This document shows positions 32,807 through 44,692 of a stretch of DNA of 64,000 nt, piece after piece. Position 1 is the stretch's first letter; each line of letters opens with the position of its first letter. Source of the stretch: Schoenoplectus triqueter. Lineage: Eukaryota > Streptophyta > Magnoliopsida > Poales > Cyperaceae. The notes beneath the pieces are model-generated. The model saw only the letters and a list, made by a program, of their open reading frames with translations. It had not been told where the DNA came from and ran no database searches. Made by a program: the position numbers and the translations under genes. The stretch lies in NCBI GenBank assembly GCA_964058805.1, contig CAXKVV010000167.1:1-64000 (forward strand). The letters are read 5' to 3'.

Positions 32807-34623
32807 CATGCATCGATTAACTTCAAGATTCGTGAGTGCTTTAATAGTTACGCATAGGAACTCCTTTGCCCTTCTGACTTGTCGACATTTCAAGATTCGC
32901 GCAACGTGGTGTTTCCGGTGATCGGAGATCCTCTCCTCTGATCAGACTAGTGCATTAGAATCGTCTTAGTGAGTGGAATCTCTCTATCATGTCCGATCGG
33001 AGATCAATGTGATGGTTGATACCACACGATAGTACCAGCTGAGGTGTACCAATTGGGATCGGTACCGAGATGATATTTCTTCCAAATTCATTAGAATTAA
33101 CCAAAATTCTTGACAATTTCAAACTTGTTGAGCATCGCCTTAGTATGTTTGAGTGATTTGATGTGGAAAATGAAGTTCTTCTTTGCCCTTTACTATGCTG
33201 AAGCACAGCCTTGCTTGGTGTGGTATGGTACCAATCGATACCGGTTCAATCCTTTACAATTCTTTGATGCTTAGTGAATTAGCATCCTTAATACTCATCC
33301 CTCAGGCCTAAAGGCACACCCAGCTCAAGCTAGGGCCAGTGGCTCACTGAGAGTCGGGTAATCTTCTTCAATTTGGCTATTGACAGTTGGCGATATACTG
33401 ATTTCATTGAGATCAGTGTATTTTCAATGAAAAATTCCATAACTCGGACAGATTCTAAGCAATTATAATGACCTAATCAAAGTGATTGCTAGATGATGAA
33501 TTTCCATCTCTCAATTATTAACCAATTAGAAGTAAGAGAATTGATCAAAGGTGAAGACTTTCAATGAAAAATCGACACAGTAACATTTAAATTGTGACTT
33601 TTTGATATTTGCAGCTAGTTCAGGCCTAAAGGCTCGCTAATCATTTCATGATTAGGCCAGTGGCTCGCTGAACACAATCAATTGATACTGATTATTATTC
33701 TTTTTTAAAAAAAAAGTAAAGGGAGAAGAAGAAGAAGTGAATTTCCAAAAGAAAGAAATAACAAGAATCAAAAGGGAAAATTCAATTGATTACTTATCAA
33801 ACATGAATTGAACATTTTAAACTCGGCTCTAAAGAAAGAAATGTCAAGAAAACAATGATTAAACTAATGAATATTGCTAATTACCTTCAGATTCAAAACA
33901 GTAGCTTAAATTGAATAGATTTCTCCTTGAATCTCACAGTCTCTCTCTCTTTACAATAGCTAATCACTGGTGAAGGTGTATGTGTTATTTTCTCTCTCCT
34001 CAATTGCCCCCCCTTTTACTACACTGGTTCTTTGATTTATATAGGTTTCAATCAATTGATTCACTCAATTTTGATTGGTTGGCTGCCTCTGGGTCGGATT
34101 GCCAGCTTGTACAAATCCTGGGCCTTCATCTCACTTCTATGAACGGTTGTGATGCATTGTGTTTGTTGCCAAAATCGCCTAACCGTTTTCTGTTATTATT
34201 TTGACTGTTCCGCGATTCAATTGACTTCACACTCTCAATTGCTCGTGTATTTCAACTGACAAGTGGGCCCAAGGTTGTTAACTACTATTTAAGCGCTCCA
34301 TGGCCACTCTGAATGTTGTTTCACTCATTTATCAATTTCAATTTCATTGAGTTCATTTCTGTCCCGTTTTCTCCTTTTGATCAATTAGCATCTCACACCT
34401 TGAATTGACTCACCAATTCACCCCCATTGGCGTCGCCTTGCCTCAAAGAAGTTGCTTTGCAACTCAATTTGATCTTTAGAGCACCAATTGGATTTCCCTC
34501 CTTAGCTCAATTTCGGGTACCAACTCAATTTCAACTTCTGTTCATCTCATTTTCTCAATTGATCTAGTAACATCGTTTATTCTATTGCCTGATCATCGCT
34601 GTTCTCTTAGATCACCTTCAATC

Positions 34624-34789
34624 ATGGTGAGGCGCCAGGGAAAGAAGAGAATGCGAGCTGTATTGGACTCGAGCAATGGCGAGAAGAAGAAGGAGGGAGA
34701 AGGCTCTTCGGCTGGCTTGGATGCGCATGGCACACGTGATCCAAAGCGCAGAGGAGAAGAGAAGCAGCGACTTAGAGCTCATGCACCAG
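34624..34789 (+). CDS. Possible first exon of a small basic protein inside the large repeat
   Basis: ATG at 34624 opens 55 codons rich in Lys, Arg, Glu and Gly (MVRRQGKKRMRAVLDSSNG, later KKKEGEGSS and DPKRRGEEKQRL), ending ...CACCAG followed by GTTTAT at 34790, a plausible donor. The preceding 300 bp resemble a pyrimidine-rich leader. I found no convincing partner exon in the next 300 bp and no family match. It could be an element-borne or captured exon. Confidence 0.3.
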
Positions 34790-35039
34790 GTTTATCCCTT
34801 TCTTATTTTCCTTTTAAATTCGGTTGCGTTGAATTGAATGAATAGACTAAATAGACTTGGTTCACAGCTTAACTATGCGCCTCTGTTTGCATCTCTGACT
34901 GTTGGGCCCCACTTGTAAGGTTTACAAGCCTGGGTCTATAGATCTGGTTGGTAGTTGATTAGTATAGCGATTAGAGTTAATAGGCTGATGTGGCTCTGCC
35001 TGATTGGTTGATTTCTTATTAAACAAACCCTTAATGCTA

Positions 35040-35590
35040 ATGATCTGTTAATGATGAGTGATGTGGCTCTGTGGTGTAATGCCATGTGGCACCTCATGCT
35101 GACTTGTACCAATCAGAAGAAGCCACATGTAGGACCTGTGTAATGACATGGCACCAATCTGTGCCTGCCACGTGGCACTAAGTGGGGCCCACTTGTCAGT
35201 CATCTTGTGGTATGGTGGGGCCCACAGTGGTGAGGTGGACCAATAGGGAAGTGCCATGTGGCACTCAGCTGTTGAGGTGGCTCACTCTGTGTGCTGTCAT
35301 TTGGCATATCCCTTGCTGGTGTGGACCACTCACAGATAGCCATGTGGCTCAAGTGGTGATGTGGCTTGTGATGTGGTCCAATCAAATCTGGCCATTTGTA
35401 TCTGCCTGGTGATGTGGCTGCTGATGTAGACCATTGGCTAACTGCCACGTGGCATAGGTGGGACCCACTTGTCAGATGTGTGGGACCCACATGGGTGAGG
35501 TGGACCAATGAGGTGTTGACACGTGGCACTGACATGATGAGGTGGCCCAATGAGGTGCCGACACGTGTCGCACCCTCTCTCTTCTCTGGT
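35040..35590. repeat. Degenerate tandem array with G-box palindromes
   Basis: The region is built from recurring TGGGGCCCAC(T/A), ACTTGTCAG, GAGGTGGACCAAT and TGCCAYGTGGCA words. TGCCACGTGGCA, a perfect 12-bp palindrome holding the G-box CACGTG, occurs at 35167-35178 and 35443-35454; related forms lie near 35085, 35250, 35517 and 35559. Units are irregular, about 60-70 bp. Open frames on both strands here are by-products. Confidence 0.75.
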
Positions 35591-36380
35591 TCTGTGTATG
35601 TATGTTTAGGATCCCCAGTTTGCACCCAGATGTGTCTCTGTCCCCAAGTTGCACTCAGATGAACCCTTGATTGAATCTCAGCCCTTGATCTTTCCTTTTA
35701 ATCTGTTTTATCTTCCCTGAATTTATTCTGATAGCTCCACTTATCCAAAAATTATGAAATTTTCACCAAAAATCCCTAAATTCATGATGATCATCTCTGT
35801 AATTTTTAATTCCATTTTTACCCTTGCCTCTTTGAATTAAAAATTCTTTTGTCTAGAAAACCCTGTTTTTTCCTCCGAATTAATCCCAGATTTCAATTGT
35901 AGCTCAGTGTCTCTGCCAATTATCTCTCTCTTGCAGAAACCACCCTAACTAAATACCAATTAGACTTGTATTGATATTTATTAGGGTTTGATTTGATCAA
36001 CAGTTGATTACTTGTCAACAATTGATACAAATCTAGACTTGATCAGATGGTTGCTCTCAGCTTTGGCACCTGATCAGTCCTGTGAAATTGACTTCCAATC
36101 CCTTAACATGAGGGTGATTTGGTCAAAAGGGCTGACTACTTATCAGTAATTGACACAAATCAAAGCATGGTTAGGTGGTTGCTCACAGCTTTGGCACCAG
36201 GTCAGCCTTGAAAGCAAAATCACATTTGAAATTTCTCATGATTAGTTGTATCAGAATACTAGCTTGGCATTGACATCATTCCTTGTTGCACAGGGATTAT
36301 ACTGCTTCAGTTCTTAGGGTTTGCGTTGAGGGTAGATTCTTAGGGTTTAATTCTGACTCCTCTGATATTCTAGTCACTGA

Positions 36381-36830
36381 GGTGTGGGGCCCACCTGTCA
36401 GTGAAAATGATTACATGGATGACCCATCAGGAGATCTCTTCCTCTCTCCTGAATCTCCTGAGCGTCATCCACATCAAATGAATAGGAGATGACAGGGCAT
36501 TTATATCCTTGCTCTGTACTTAGGATTTCCTTGTGGGATTAATGCTTAACCCTTGTTCCGGATTGATTAGACTCATTAGATAGGCTAAGCTCATGTTGTT
36601 AAAACTGCTTATAAGGGGCTGACAGGTGGGTCCCACTTGTCAGAAAAGATATAATCACATGGTGACACCCGAGAGATCTCTCCTCTCTCTCGATCCTCTC
36701 GGCTGTCACTCATGCTGAGTGGATAGAGGATAGTGGGGTATTTATACTCTTCACTTCATGCCCAGAATTTCCTTGTGGGACAAATAAAGTTGCTCCGGAG
36801 TTCCGTTAGCGACTTCTTCTGATCAGTGGG
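36381..36830 (+). repeat. Diverged tandem duplication with promoter-like content
   Basis: Segment 36381-36570 and segment 36617-36830 share, in order: a TGGG(G/T)CCCAC-TGTCAG word, (G)AGATCTCT-CCTCTCTC, CTGTCACTCAT/GCGTCATCCACAT, GGATAG-like sequence, GG(C/T)ATTTATA(T/C)(C/T)C, and AATTTCCTTGTGGGA or GATTTCCTTGTGGGA. Each therefore carries a TATTTATA box followed by similar downstream DNA. This could be the core promoter of the large element. Confidence 0.6.
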
Positions 36831-36850
36831 CCCTCTCTTCCCTGCTTCTC

Positions 36851-37689
36851 TTTTCTCCTCTTCTCATGATTTATCATTATTGATAATTAATTTTATTTTC
36901 ATTTATTCGGCTACTTATCCTTAGAATTTTTCAAGGGTAAACATGTATATTCATAGAATAAAAGTTATAAAGGTGAAGCATATATTTCTCAGGGAACCGG
37001 TCGAAATGAGGGGGAATTCTGGATATCCAGCTGTGAACCATATTTGACTATTATATTATTATTATTATTTAAATTTTCGTAACTTGTAATAGCTTGTGTA
37101 TTTTTCCTCAGTGGCATCGAAGGATGAAGAATAAATATTTATTTATGTGGGAATAAAGGTAGCTTCTTCTGAAAATTAGTTACTTGGGTAGATATTTTAC
37201 AGTGGCATCGAAAAATAATTTGCTTGTGGCATGCATCGGTAATGGCATGGTCACACCCATGATATTCATTTAATTATGGAGCCTTGATTTTTAAATAGTA
37301 TGGGTCTTCAAATATGCAAGCTATTGTCATGTACTACCCAAGCAAGTGCGGCATATTCTAGTAGTGTTACTAATGTAATTTGTGTGTCAAATTTCAGGTA
37401 TATTTTTTAAAGTTGCCTCATAGCAGTATAGTGATGCTTGTGTATTCTTGATTATTAGACTATTAGCAGTGAATTGAAATTGTTATTGGTGTATTTATAT
37501 GATTAAACTTCATATTAGTATAGTAAGAGATATTTATTGATAATTTATATTATTTGGATGAGACGATTTGTGGCTATGAAAAGAATGATACAGAGTATGA
37601 TAATTTATTATATTTCTATCTTGTTACTTTTTTTTATGATTGTTTATCTTATTTGTAAATTCAAAATAATATTTCAGAGAAATTTTGAA
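36851..37689. other. AT-rich spacer
   Basis: No gene. A CAGTGGCATCGAA word occurs near 37109 and 37200. The edge of the large repeat lies somewhere near 36850. Confidence 0.45.
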
Positions 37690-37975
37690 AAAAAAAATGG
37701 AATATTAAACTAGGACAGTGCCAGAATTGACAAATTGCGACCATTAGGCAGTATCTGCGACAAAATTTGGTCGCAAAAGCTACAAGTGACGTCATCAAGT
37801 AATGAGTATCTATGACAACTTTGACGTCATCAGCGATTTTGATGACGTCAGCAGGGAGTTATCTGAGATGACTTCATCTACGACTGAATATCGTTGCTAA
37901 ATCTCATTTGCGACTATTTATATACTATTTGCGACTATATTGACCGTTACAGATACTTTATTTTGTTGTAGTGGA
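37690..37975. mobile_element. CACTA-like terminal fragment with GACGTCA repeats
   Basis: The sequence ends TATTTTGTTGTAGTG at 37974, in reverse CACTACAACAAAATA, a typical CACTA end. Inside are repeated (T)GACGTCATC and TTGCGAC words in both orientations (37740-37930), as in CACTA subterminal regions. No transposase; the other end was not found. Confidence 0.6.
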
Positions 37976-39984
37976 TCCTCTTTTGAAAATCTCTAGCAAA
38001 TAAGAAAGTACTTAATTTGAGTAATAGTGGCAGATCAATATTTTCGAAATTTTATTATCACAAGAAATAAAAGTGCATTATTTGGGACTTAGGAAGTTAG
38101 GTACAACTATGAATTAAGTTTAGTTAATGGCGGACATCAAAGAGTAAGGGATTAAGGGCCTCTTTGGCATGGTTCAGCTACTCAGCTGGTAGAGAGGAAT
38201 GGGATGATTTGGTTTTAAGTACAGAGTTGTCAGAGGAGAAAGAATAAATGAATAAGGATATGGATAAAAAAAATTCATCAAATAAATGAATAAAATAAGG
38301 ATATAGATAAAGGTCATTTTATACATATTTGTCATATAAGGTAAATTATTAAAAAAATAATTATATCATGTATGAAATATGAGTTACAATTATTATTTTT
38401 TTCAAATTTAACCATCTCAAAAATCTAGTACTTTTCATTCAATACATTTAATTCAGGAACTAAAACTCTTGCCTAGTTACTGGGTTATGGTGTCAGAATT
38501 TTAAAATTTCTTAATGAAATAGGTAATCAATATCACTACATTCAAAAATACATTTTCAATGAGTTTTGCAGTTGCCCTGGAAAGATGGTTTAAACACAGT
38601 AATAGAATGACATGGAAAAGATATTGGGCTGGGTTGAGCGGCCATATATTTTAAAATAAATAATATATCAGATCAATGGATATATTGTTTTTCGTTATAA
38701 TTAAATAGATGTTATGAATTAATATTTTTAAAATTGGTAATATATTTTAAAATAAATAATAGTATTAGAAAACTTAATTTACAGTGACAATAGCAGTAAC
38801 CAGAAGTCAGAAACGAAAGTGGAGCATTGCAACCCAGAACTCAGAAGTGAGAATAGTCCAAGTGGACCAAGTCCATGAGCCCATTATTACTGCCAATCTA
38901 GATAGCCCAATCTAGATATATTGATGCTTGGACCGAATATAACAATACTAATTGCATTCAAAACTATCTTCTTCTTTTTTTCTTTTTTTCTGACTGCCCA
39001 TCTCACCTGATTGCAACCCATATATCAAAGGGCAAAGAGATAACAAGGCCATCCGTAGGTACATACATTATATTATATTATATTATATTATTTCTCAATC
39101 AACTTCAGAAAAGTAGTAATTGTGACGCTGACATTAATCCTTTTACATTTATTATATTATTTCTCAATTATAACGCTGAAATTTTACCGACCAACAATCA
39201 TATTTATGATTACCACGTACTCAAATAATTTAAGTAAAATGTGTTTCGAATAAACAAATTATGTATGATCAAAGTCCGAAACTCTCTTCCATAGTCTCGT
39301 TTAAAAGCCCGTTGAAACTTGTAACAATGTAACATTTTCCATGTTTTTTTTTACCTAATGGTCATTTGAGGGAGTCGTATTATGCCCAGGGTGAGGACAT
39401 TTATATTACGTGTAAACTTTTTCACCTTATATAAAAAAATATTTTGTACAAAATTAAGTTTATGATAATTATAACGAGTTAATAGAAGTCTGGATTTTCA
39501 AATTTTAACGATTCAATGCAACATCTGGATTTATTTATCAGCTGACAATGTCTATTTATGTCACATGCGTTTAATCATGTGATGAGATCCTGAGATTAAT
39601 ATATAATTGGATCGTATCATACGACCTGTCAATAATAAATTTACAACCAGCCTCATGGTTTGATGCAAATAAAATAGCACGTGTTAGTTCTGCTTGCAAA
39701 AGCAAAATCCTCAAAAATTATATTAAGCGCAAATGAACCGCGTGACAGTTTTTGTCTCTTGGATTTAAAACTCACGTGCCCCTTTCTTTTCCTTCAAAAT
39801 ATCATTAGATAACATTCACACGTTCTACCGTTCCTGTCCTTTTCAAACCTCACAAACTTTACTTATCCATGTCCATTTCAAGTAAAGATTTAAAAGGATA
39901 ATGAATCTTATTCTTATCAAATTCACGACACAGGATTTGCATACAGGGCCGGGCGGAGGGAAAGGGGTGGCAACAGAGCTGACA
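37976..39984. other. Spacer without a gene
   Basis: AT-rich. A TATATTATATTATATTATAT run lies near 39065-39090. ATTTTAAAATAAATAATA occurs twice (38650 and 38744). No protein-like frame. Confidence 0.5.
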
Positions 39985-40405
39985 GGGTGTCAATTATTAA
40001 TCTGATCCGACGGATTAATCCGATTCGATCTGTTCTGATATAATCTGAAAATAAATAGATTGGGTATGAATTTAATTTTTTTGACCCGAATCGGATCGGG
40101 TCAAGTTCAGATTAACCTGACCCGACCCGATTAATTATATTTTTTAAAGTAATTTTGTGATTTAGTACTAATTAAAGCTTAAATATACACTACTTATATA
40201 CTAATTAAGATTAATTATAAATTAATTAATATTTTATTACTTAAAATTATATAAAAAAATTAATAAATATTTATTTATTTTACATGGGTCGGGTATGGAT
40301 CAAGATTTTTTTATCCGAATTTAAACTAATCAGGTTCGGGTTGATAAAAAAAAATAATATGACTTGACTCGAACCCGACCCGACCCGACCTATTGACACC
40401 CTCAT
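39985..40405 (+). mobile_element. CCGACCC-rich dispersed element, copy 2
   Basis: It begins AGGGTGTCAATTATTAATC and ends CCTATTGACACCCT, complementary short ends. The terminal parts are rich in CCGACCC and the core is AT-rich with TTTAGTACTAATTAAAGC. Same orientation as 58915-59385 and inverse to 10721-11146. Non-coding. Confidence 0.8.
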
Positions 40406-42564
40406 TACACCCTCATAACTATCCGACACTTTCATAATTCTATTTTAAATATATAAATCATAAAATATCTAAATTAATAGAAATATTTGTATCTAATTAC
40501 AGACACATCGTATTTGCTTCACAATTGATTTTCGATGATTTTTTCTTTTTCTTTTTCGACTGATGACGAATGATGATTTATTTCTTTCTTTAATTATCTG
40601 TATCATTGTATCCCAGATTCACAAATTGATTTTCTCTGATCTCTCGGCACCCTCAAATTTAAATTCTAATTCCATCCGTATTTGCATATACTTTTATAAG
40701 GTTTCTTTATGAATTTCACTCACAATTACCTACATACAAACCTCACGATTGATTTTGCTTTTTAAAGATCCCTTTTGTCAAAGGTGATACAAGTAACATA
40801 GGGCACTATATAGAGACATTCAAATAATTTTCTTTATTTATTTTATCCTTCAGCCTATTAAATTTCAAAAGCTCACATGCACTTTTTCCCTCTTTTGAGC
40901 ATGTTTACAATCATAAATTGGATAGATTATAGTATCCAACATAATCAAAGTAAATTTGAACTTTAAAACTATGAATCTGTGGATCAAACTCTAGGAGAGT
41001 GTTTTCTCTCATATTTGTTTGTTTCGATGAAGAGGTTGTCACCAATACAACCGCCTCACGGGTCCACCATATCTTTCTTGTATTTTTTTTTTATTTTATC
41101 CACAAACTCATTTTAGTTGTTACTTTAAGCTTATTCATTTTTGAGTTATTTATTTTGATCTTTAATTTTTTTATTTTTTATTATTGAATTCAATGATCAT
41201 CTGTCATTTTTCATTTTTAATTTCACTTTTTACAATATTAAAAGTATTCCTTCTAAAAGTTACATGCTCTTAGATGCACAATAGCACTTGCAATACACTG
41301 CAGATTTTTTTTTGTTTGTTTGTTTATTGCCATAGCAATGTTATTCAATACAATCAGAATGAGCAACACAGAAGAACTACTTAGAGCTAGCGGAGTGAAA
41401 GCAATCAAGTGCAATTAAATTCCGTTGCACGAGGAATTTTTGTATTTTCTTTTGATTTTTTTGTTCTAATAGTTATTTTATTTAGGATTAGGAGAGTTTT
41501 AATAAATTTGTAATTATTTATTAAAGACAAAATTAATCTATGGCTTGAAATGTAGATTAAGAAAAAACTATAAATCTATTATCTAATGCTCATTTTGTAT
41601 GTCGTAACTATTGAATGCCACATTAATTCAAAGTTTCAAACTTTCAAAAGAAACATGTACTCAAATGAAAAAGACATCCATTGCTTACTACATTCTACAA
41701 CAAAAATGTCCGTCCACATGCTTTCGTTCAGCAAAATTCGTTTCATTCCACTTTTGGACCTTTGTTATGAATCAACGCAAAAGAGGGGGGAAAATCACTT
41801 TTGGACTAAAGACTCTTAAGTCAACTCACTTTTGAGGTCAAGGATCAGTGGATCATTACCACAGCAGACTGATGTCATGTCTCGTGCGAAATCACTATAA
41901 TTGTTTTGAAAAAAAAAAATCTCAAACAAGACTAGATTGCCTCTTATTGTCACCCAAAGCTATGATCTAATGATGATGATGATGACACTCCTAATTATAA
42001 AATTTATAAAAGTAAATTTACTTCTAGAACAATTTTTGTATTTCTTAAAATTATTTAACTATTATTTTATGTAATTAGAAAATCACCTGGTCATGAATCG
42101 TCCATTTTGTTTTGGCATTCCGTTGCCTTCTTTTTGTCACCTTAAGAAAAAAAGAGTTCCATCATTTTGCATTTTTGCTTGACCTTTTTCTTCTTGTTTG
42201 GCAATTGGGTCCTCATTTTGTAGAATTATGTTTGTAGGAACTTGAGGATGAGCTGGCTGCTCATGACCCCATCCATTTATGTTTGTAGGAACAATAAATT
42301 CTGTTGAGGTCCCAGCGTGCGGCCACTCTAATTATATGCCAACATCACATGCTAAATGCTAAGTGAATTTCACTATATTTATTCACTTTTCAAACTTGAC
42401 ATATTGAAAATTATAAGTATATATTATTGTCATGATTAAAACAACTTTTCAAAATAAAAATAAAGTCAAATCACTTATGATAATAATTTAGTAGCCCTTA
42501 GAGAATAATCGACAAAGTTTTGATAGTTGCGCAGCTAATAATAGCAGTGTTTCTGAAACATAGT
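40406..42564. other. Spacer without a gene
   Basis: AT-rich; open frames at 40999-41187 and 41586-41835 are Leu/Ile/Phe-rich or unremarkable and match nothing known to me. No repeat boundary is clear. Confidence 0.5.
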
Positions 42565-43110
42565 AATCCGGTGAGTGTTTTAAATTTGTGTCTACCGTAA
42601 CTGAGTACGGCACAAAATGGCACGATTCGAGTGCAGCGCGACACGGTTGTCGGGCATGATATGGTACGGCATAGTTCTGAATTCGTGCTTTAATCGTACT
42701 GTGTCTGATTTTTAAAAAAATCAGTACAGTACGGCACACAATAGTATAAAAATTAGACACGACACAACATGAAATGAAAATACCACACGAGACAACACAA
42801 ACTTAGCATTTTATAAATTTGACTTCAATTCAAGGACATATTCCAAAATTTTAGCATCCATGTGATATTTTTATCATCCTGGTGTCTATAGTAGCTTTTG
42901 AATCATATTTTAGCGCAACTAATATGGTTCTAACCGTTAAAAGATGAGATTGGATGAGAAAATATTTCAGGCTCTGATTTTATTGAAAAATTAGGACAAT
43001 GTAGAAAGTAGGCTTCAAAATAAGTCGTGAATGTACTCAATTGATTGAGAAGAAGTTACCACTGCATCAAATTCTGACTCAAGTGAAAGGATGTCAGAGA
43101 TGAAAAAGAT
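42565..43110 (+). repeat. CACG-rich dispersed repeat, copy 2
   Basis: Shares with 13125-13900 the blocks TTTAAATTTGTGTCTACC, GACACGGTTGTCGGGCATGA, GTATAAAAATTAGACACGAC, AGATGAGATTGGATGAGAAA and TTCTGACTCAAGTGAAA, in the same order. The internal distances differ because of indels, which marks two independent insertions of one family. Confidence 0.75.
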
Positions 43111-43131
43111 TGTAGAATATATATAATATTA

Positions 43132-43534
43132 TTTATATAGTGAGGATATGGTGCTTCGTGAAATATAAAAATTTTCTTTGCTTCGCCTCCGTTTGTCTAT
43201 TTGGATAGTCCAAATGGTATATCAAACTGTTGAACATGATCTTCATATTGAAATAGCTTTGAAGATTAAATTTTATATTATTTAAATTTTTTGGTATTTT
43301 TAGATGGGTACAAAATTTATCGATCTAATGATTTCTACACCATCTAATAATAGTGATTTTTTATTCATCTAAAAAATAGAAAAAATAGAAAAAAAAAATA
43401 TAAATTTTGATCTTCAAAGTGTGTTTTAATAAGAAGATTGTGTTTAGTTGTTTGGATCGGACATTAAGACTTTTAAATTTGAAATATGAGAGATATTGTA
43501 CTTTTTGAAGAACCGTAGTCACGATCTATATATA

Positions 43535-43536
<2 letters not shown>
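43132..43536. mobile_element. Fold-back MITE, cluster member 1
   Basis: Inner arms match in reverse: CATGATCTTCATATTGAAATAG with GAAGATTAAATTTTATA on the left, and TATAAATTTTGATCTTC with TTTTAATAAGAAGATTGTG on the right. The outer end GGTGCTTCGTGAAATATAAA recalls the GCTTYGCAAAGC ends at 63357 and 63800. The element runs into a long (TA)n at 43535-43583. Confidence 0.7.

Positions 43537-43583
<47 letters not shown>
43535..43583. repeat. (TA)n microsatellite
   Basis: About 24 TA units with one interruption, lying exactly between two fold-back elements. TA runs like this are the apparent insertion targets of the family. Confidence 0.95.
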
Positions 43584-43584
<1 letters not shown>

Positions 43585-43975
43585 GTGAGCTTAAGCTCAC
43601 GTAGGCCTTCCGTGAGCTTAACTCAAAAAATATATTAAATCATCTCGAAATTTTAATTTATCATTCTCATTAAATTTCTTATATAAAAATTTTGTGGGAT
43701 GCAAAAATTTGGAGTGTTTTGAGCTTTTTAATTCACCGTTTTTAATTTTTTAAAATGATGTTCAAGTATTGAATATATTATTATTATTTTTAGATCTGAT
43801 TTTCAAAAATTAAAAATCATAACTTAAAAAGCTCAAAACGCTCCAAATTTTTGCATCCCATGAGATTTTAATATAAAAAATTTAATGAGAATGATAAATT
43901 AAAATTTCAAAATGATTTGATATATTTTTTGAGTTAAACTCACGAAAGGCCTCCGTGAGCTTAAGCTCACGATAT
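43582..43975. mobile_element. Fold-back MITE with palindromic subterminal site, copy 2
   Basis: The left end holds CGTGAGCTTAAGCTCACG (18-bp palindrome) and the right end CGTGAGCTTAAGCTCACG in the same self-complementary form. Arms of about 150 bp share TTTTAATTTATCATTCTCAT and GGGATGCAAAAATTTGGAG in reverse. It is the same family as 16839-17258 and sits between (TA)n tracts. Non-coding. Confidence 0.85.
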
Positions 43976-44089
43976 ATCTACTATATATATATATAAAGAG
44001 GGGTGAGAGAGATATTTTGACTATGGTGTTATACCGTAACACTGATGTGTCATATACTAAGGATCGTTTATTTATTTTTAAAGTTCAAA

Positions 44090-44306
44090 TAGTCGATCCG
44101 ACCGTTCAAAATAATTTTCATATGAAAAATCTAGTTATAGAATAAATTTATATTTTTAAATAGTTACAAAATAAATTGATCCAATTATTATGGGTCATTC
44201 AAAAGGACTAATTTTCTAATTGTCTAAATTTTGTTTAATAAATATAAAATATGATCTACAACAAGATTTTCATATGAAAATCATTTTGAACGGTCAGCTC
44301 AACTCA
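44090..44306. mobile_element. Fold-back element, cluster member 3 (partly eroded)
   Basis: GACCGTTCAAAATAATTTTC with ATATGAAAAATCTAG (44100-44135) is matched in reverse by GATTTTCATATGAAAATC with ATTTTGAACGGTC (44262-44296). Outer ends are eroded, followed by a CT microsatellite (44308-44342) and a TA tract. Confidence 0.6.
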
Positions 44307-44350
44307 ATCTCTCTCTTTCTCTCTCTCTCCCCCCTCTCTCTCTATATATA

Positions 44351-44692
44351 TAGTTGTGAAGTACAAATTATTTTGTACTTTATATCGAATCTCTTATTTT
44401 TAAATTCAAAACACTAATCCAATCATTTAATATATTTTTCATATTAAAATATGCTCGGAGATCAAATTTATATTTATTAAAAACTTTTTCTAATTTTTGA
44501 GGAGATGAAAATCGTTATTATTGGAAATTATAAACTCAATGAATTTTCTACCTCTAAAAAAATATAAAAAATATAAAATTTGATCTCCAAGCATATTTTA
44601 ATATGGAGATCACTTTGAATGGTTGGATTATTCTTTTGAATTCGAAAATAAAATATATGGTATGACTTACAAAAATATTTTGTACTTCGTGA
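44351..44692. mobile_element. Fold-back MITE, cluster member 4
   Basis: The left end GAAGTACAAATTATTTTGTA and the right end, reversed, GAAGTACAAAATATTTTTGT correspond. Further in, CATATTAAAATATGCTCGGA with GATCAAATTT is matched in reverse by GATCTCCAAGCATATTTTAA. The loop contains no open frame of note. Confidence 0.75.

Larger units (their letters stand above)
29091..36850 (+). mobile_element. Large dispersed repeat, copy 2
   Basis: It begins TGTGCGAGCC at 29091 and shares its first 1.08 kb almost collinearly with the minus strand of 2608-1530. After a different tandem array (30276-31260), similarity resumes at 31690-31754 and continues weakly through GATCGGAGATC and GGTACCGA sequence to about 33240. 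Beyond that, to about 36850, the sequence is GC-moderate, unlike the AT-rich flank, and contains promoter-like duplications. No polyprotein is visible. It may be a non-autonomous LTR element or a very long LTR. The right boundary is an estimate. Confidence 0.6.

Noticed and set aside
35200..35625. 141-codon minus-strand and overlapping plus-strand frames
   Set aside because: By-products of the GGGGCCCAC/CCACGTGG tandem array.
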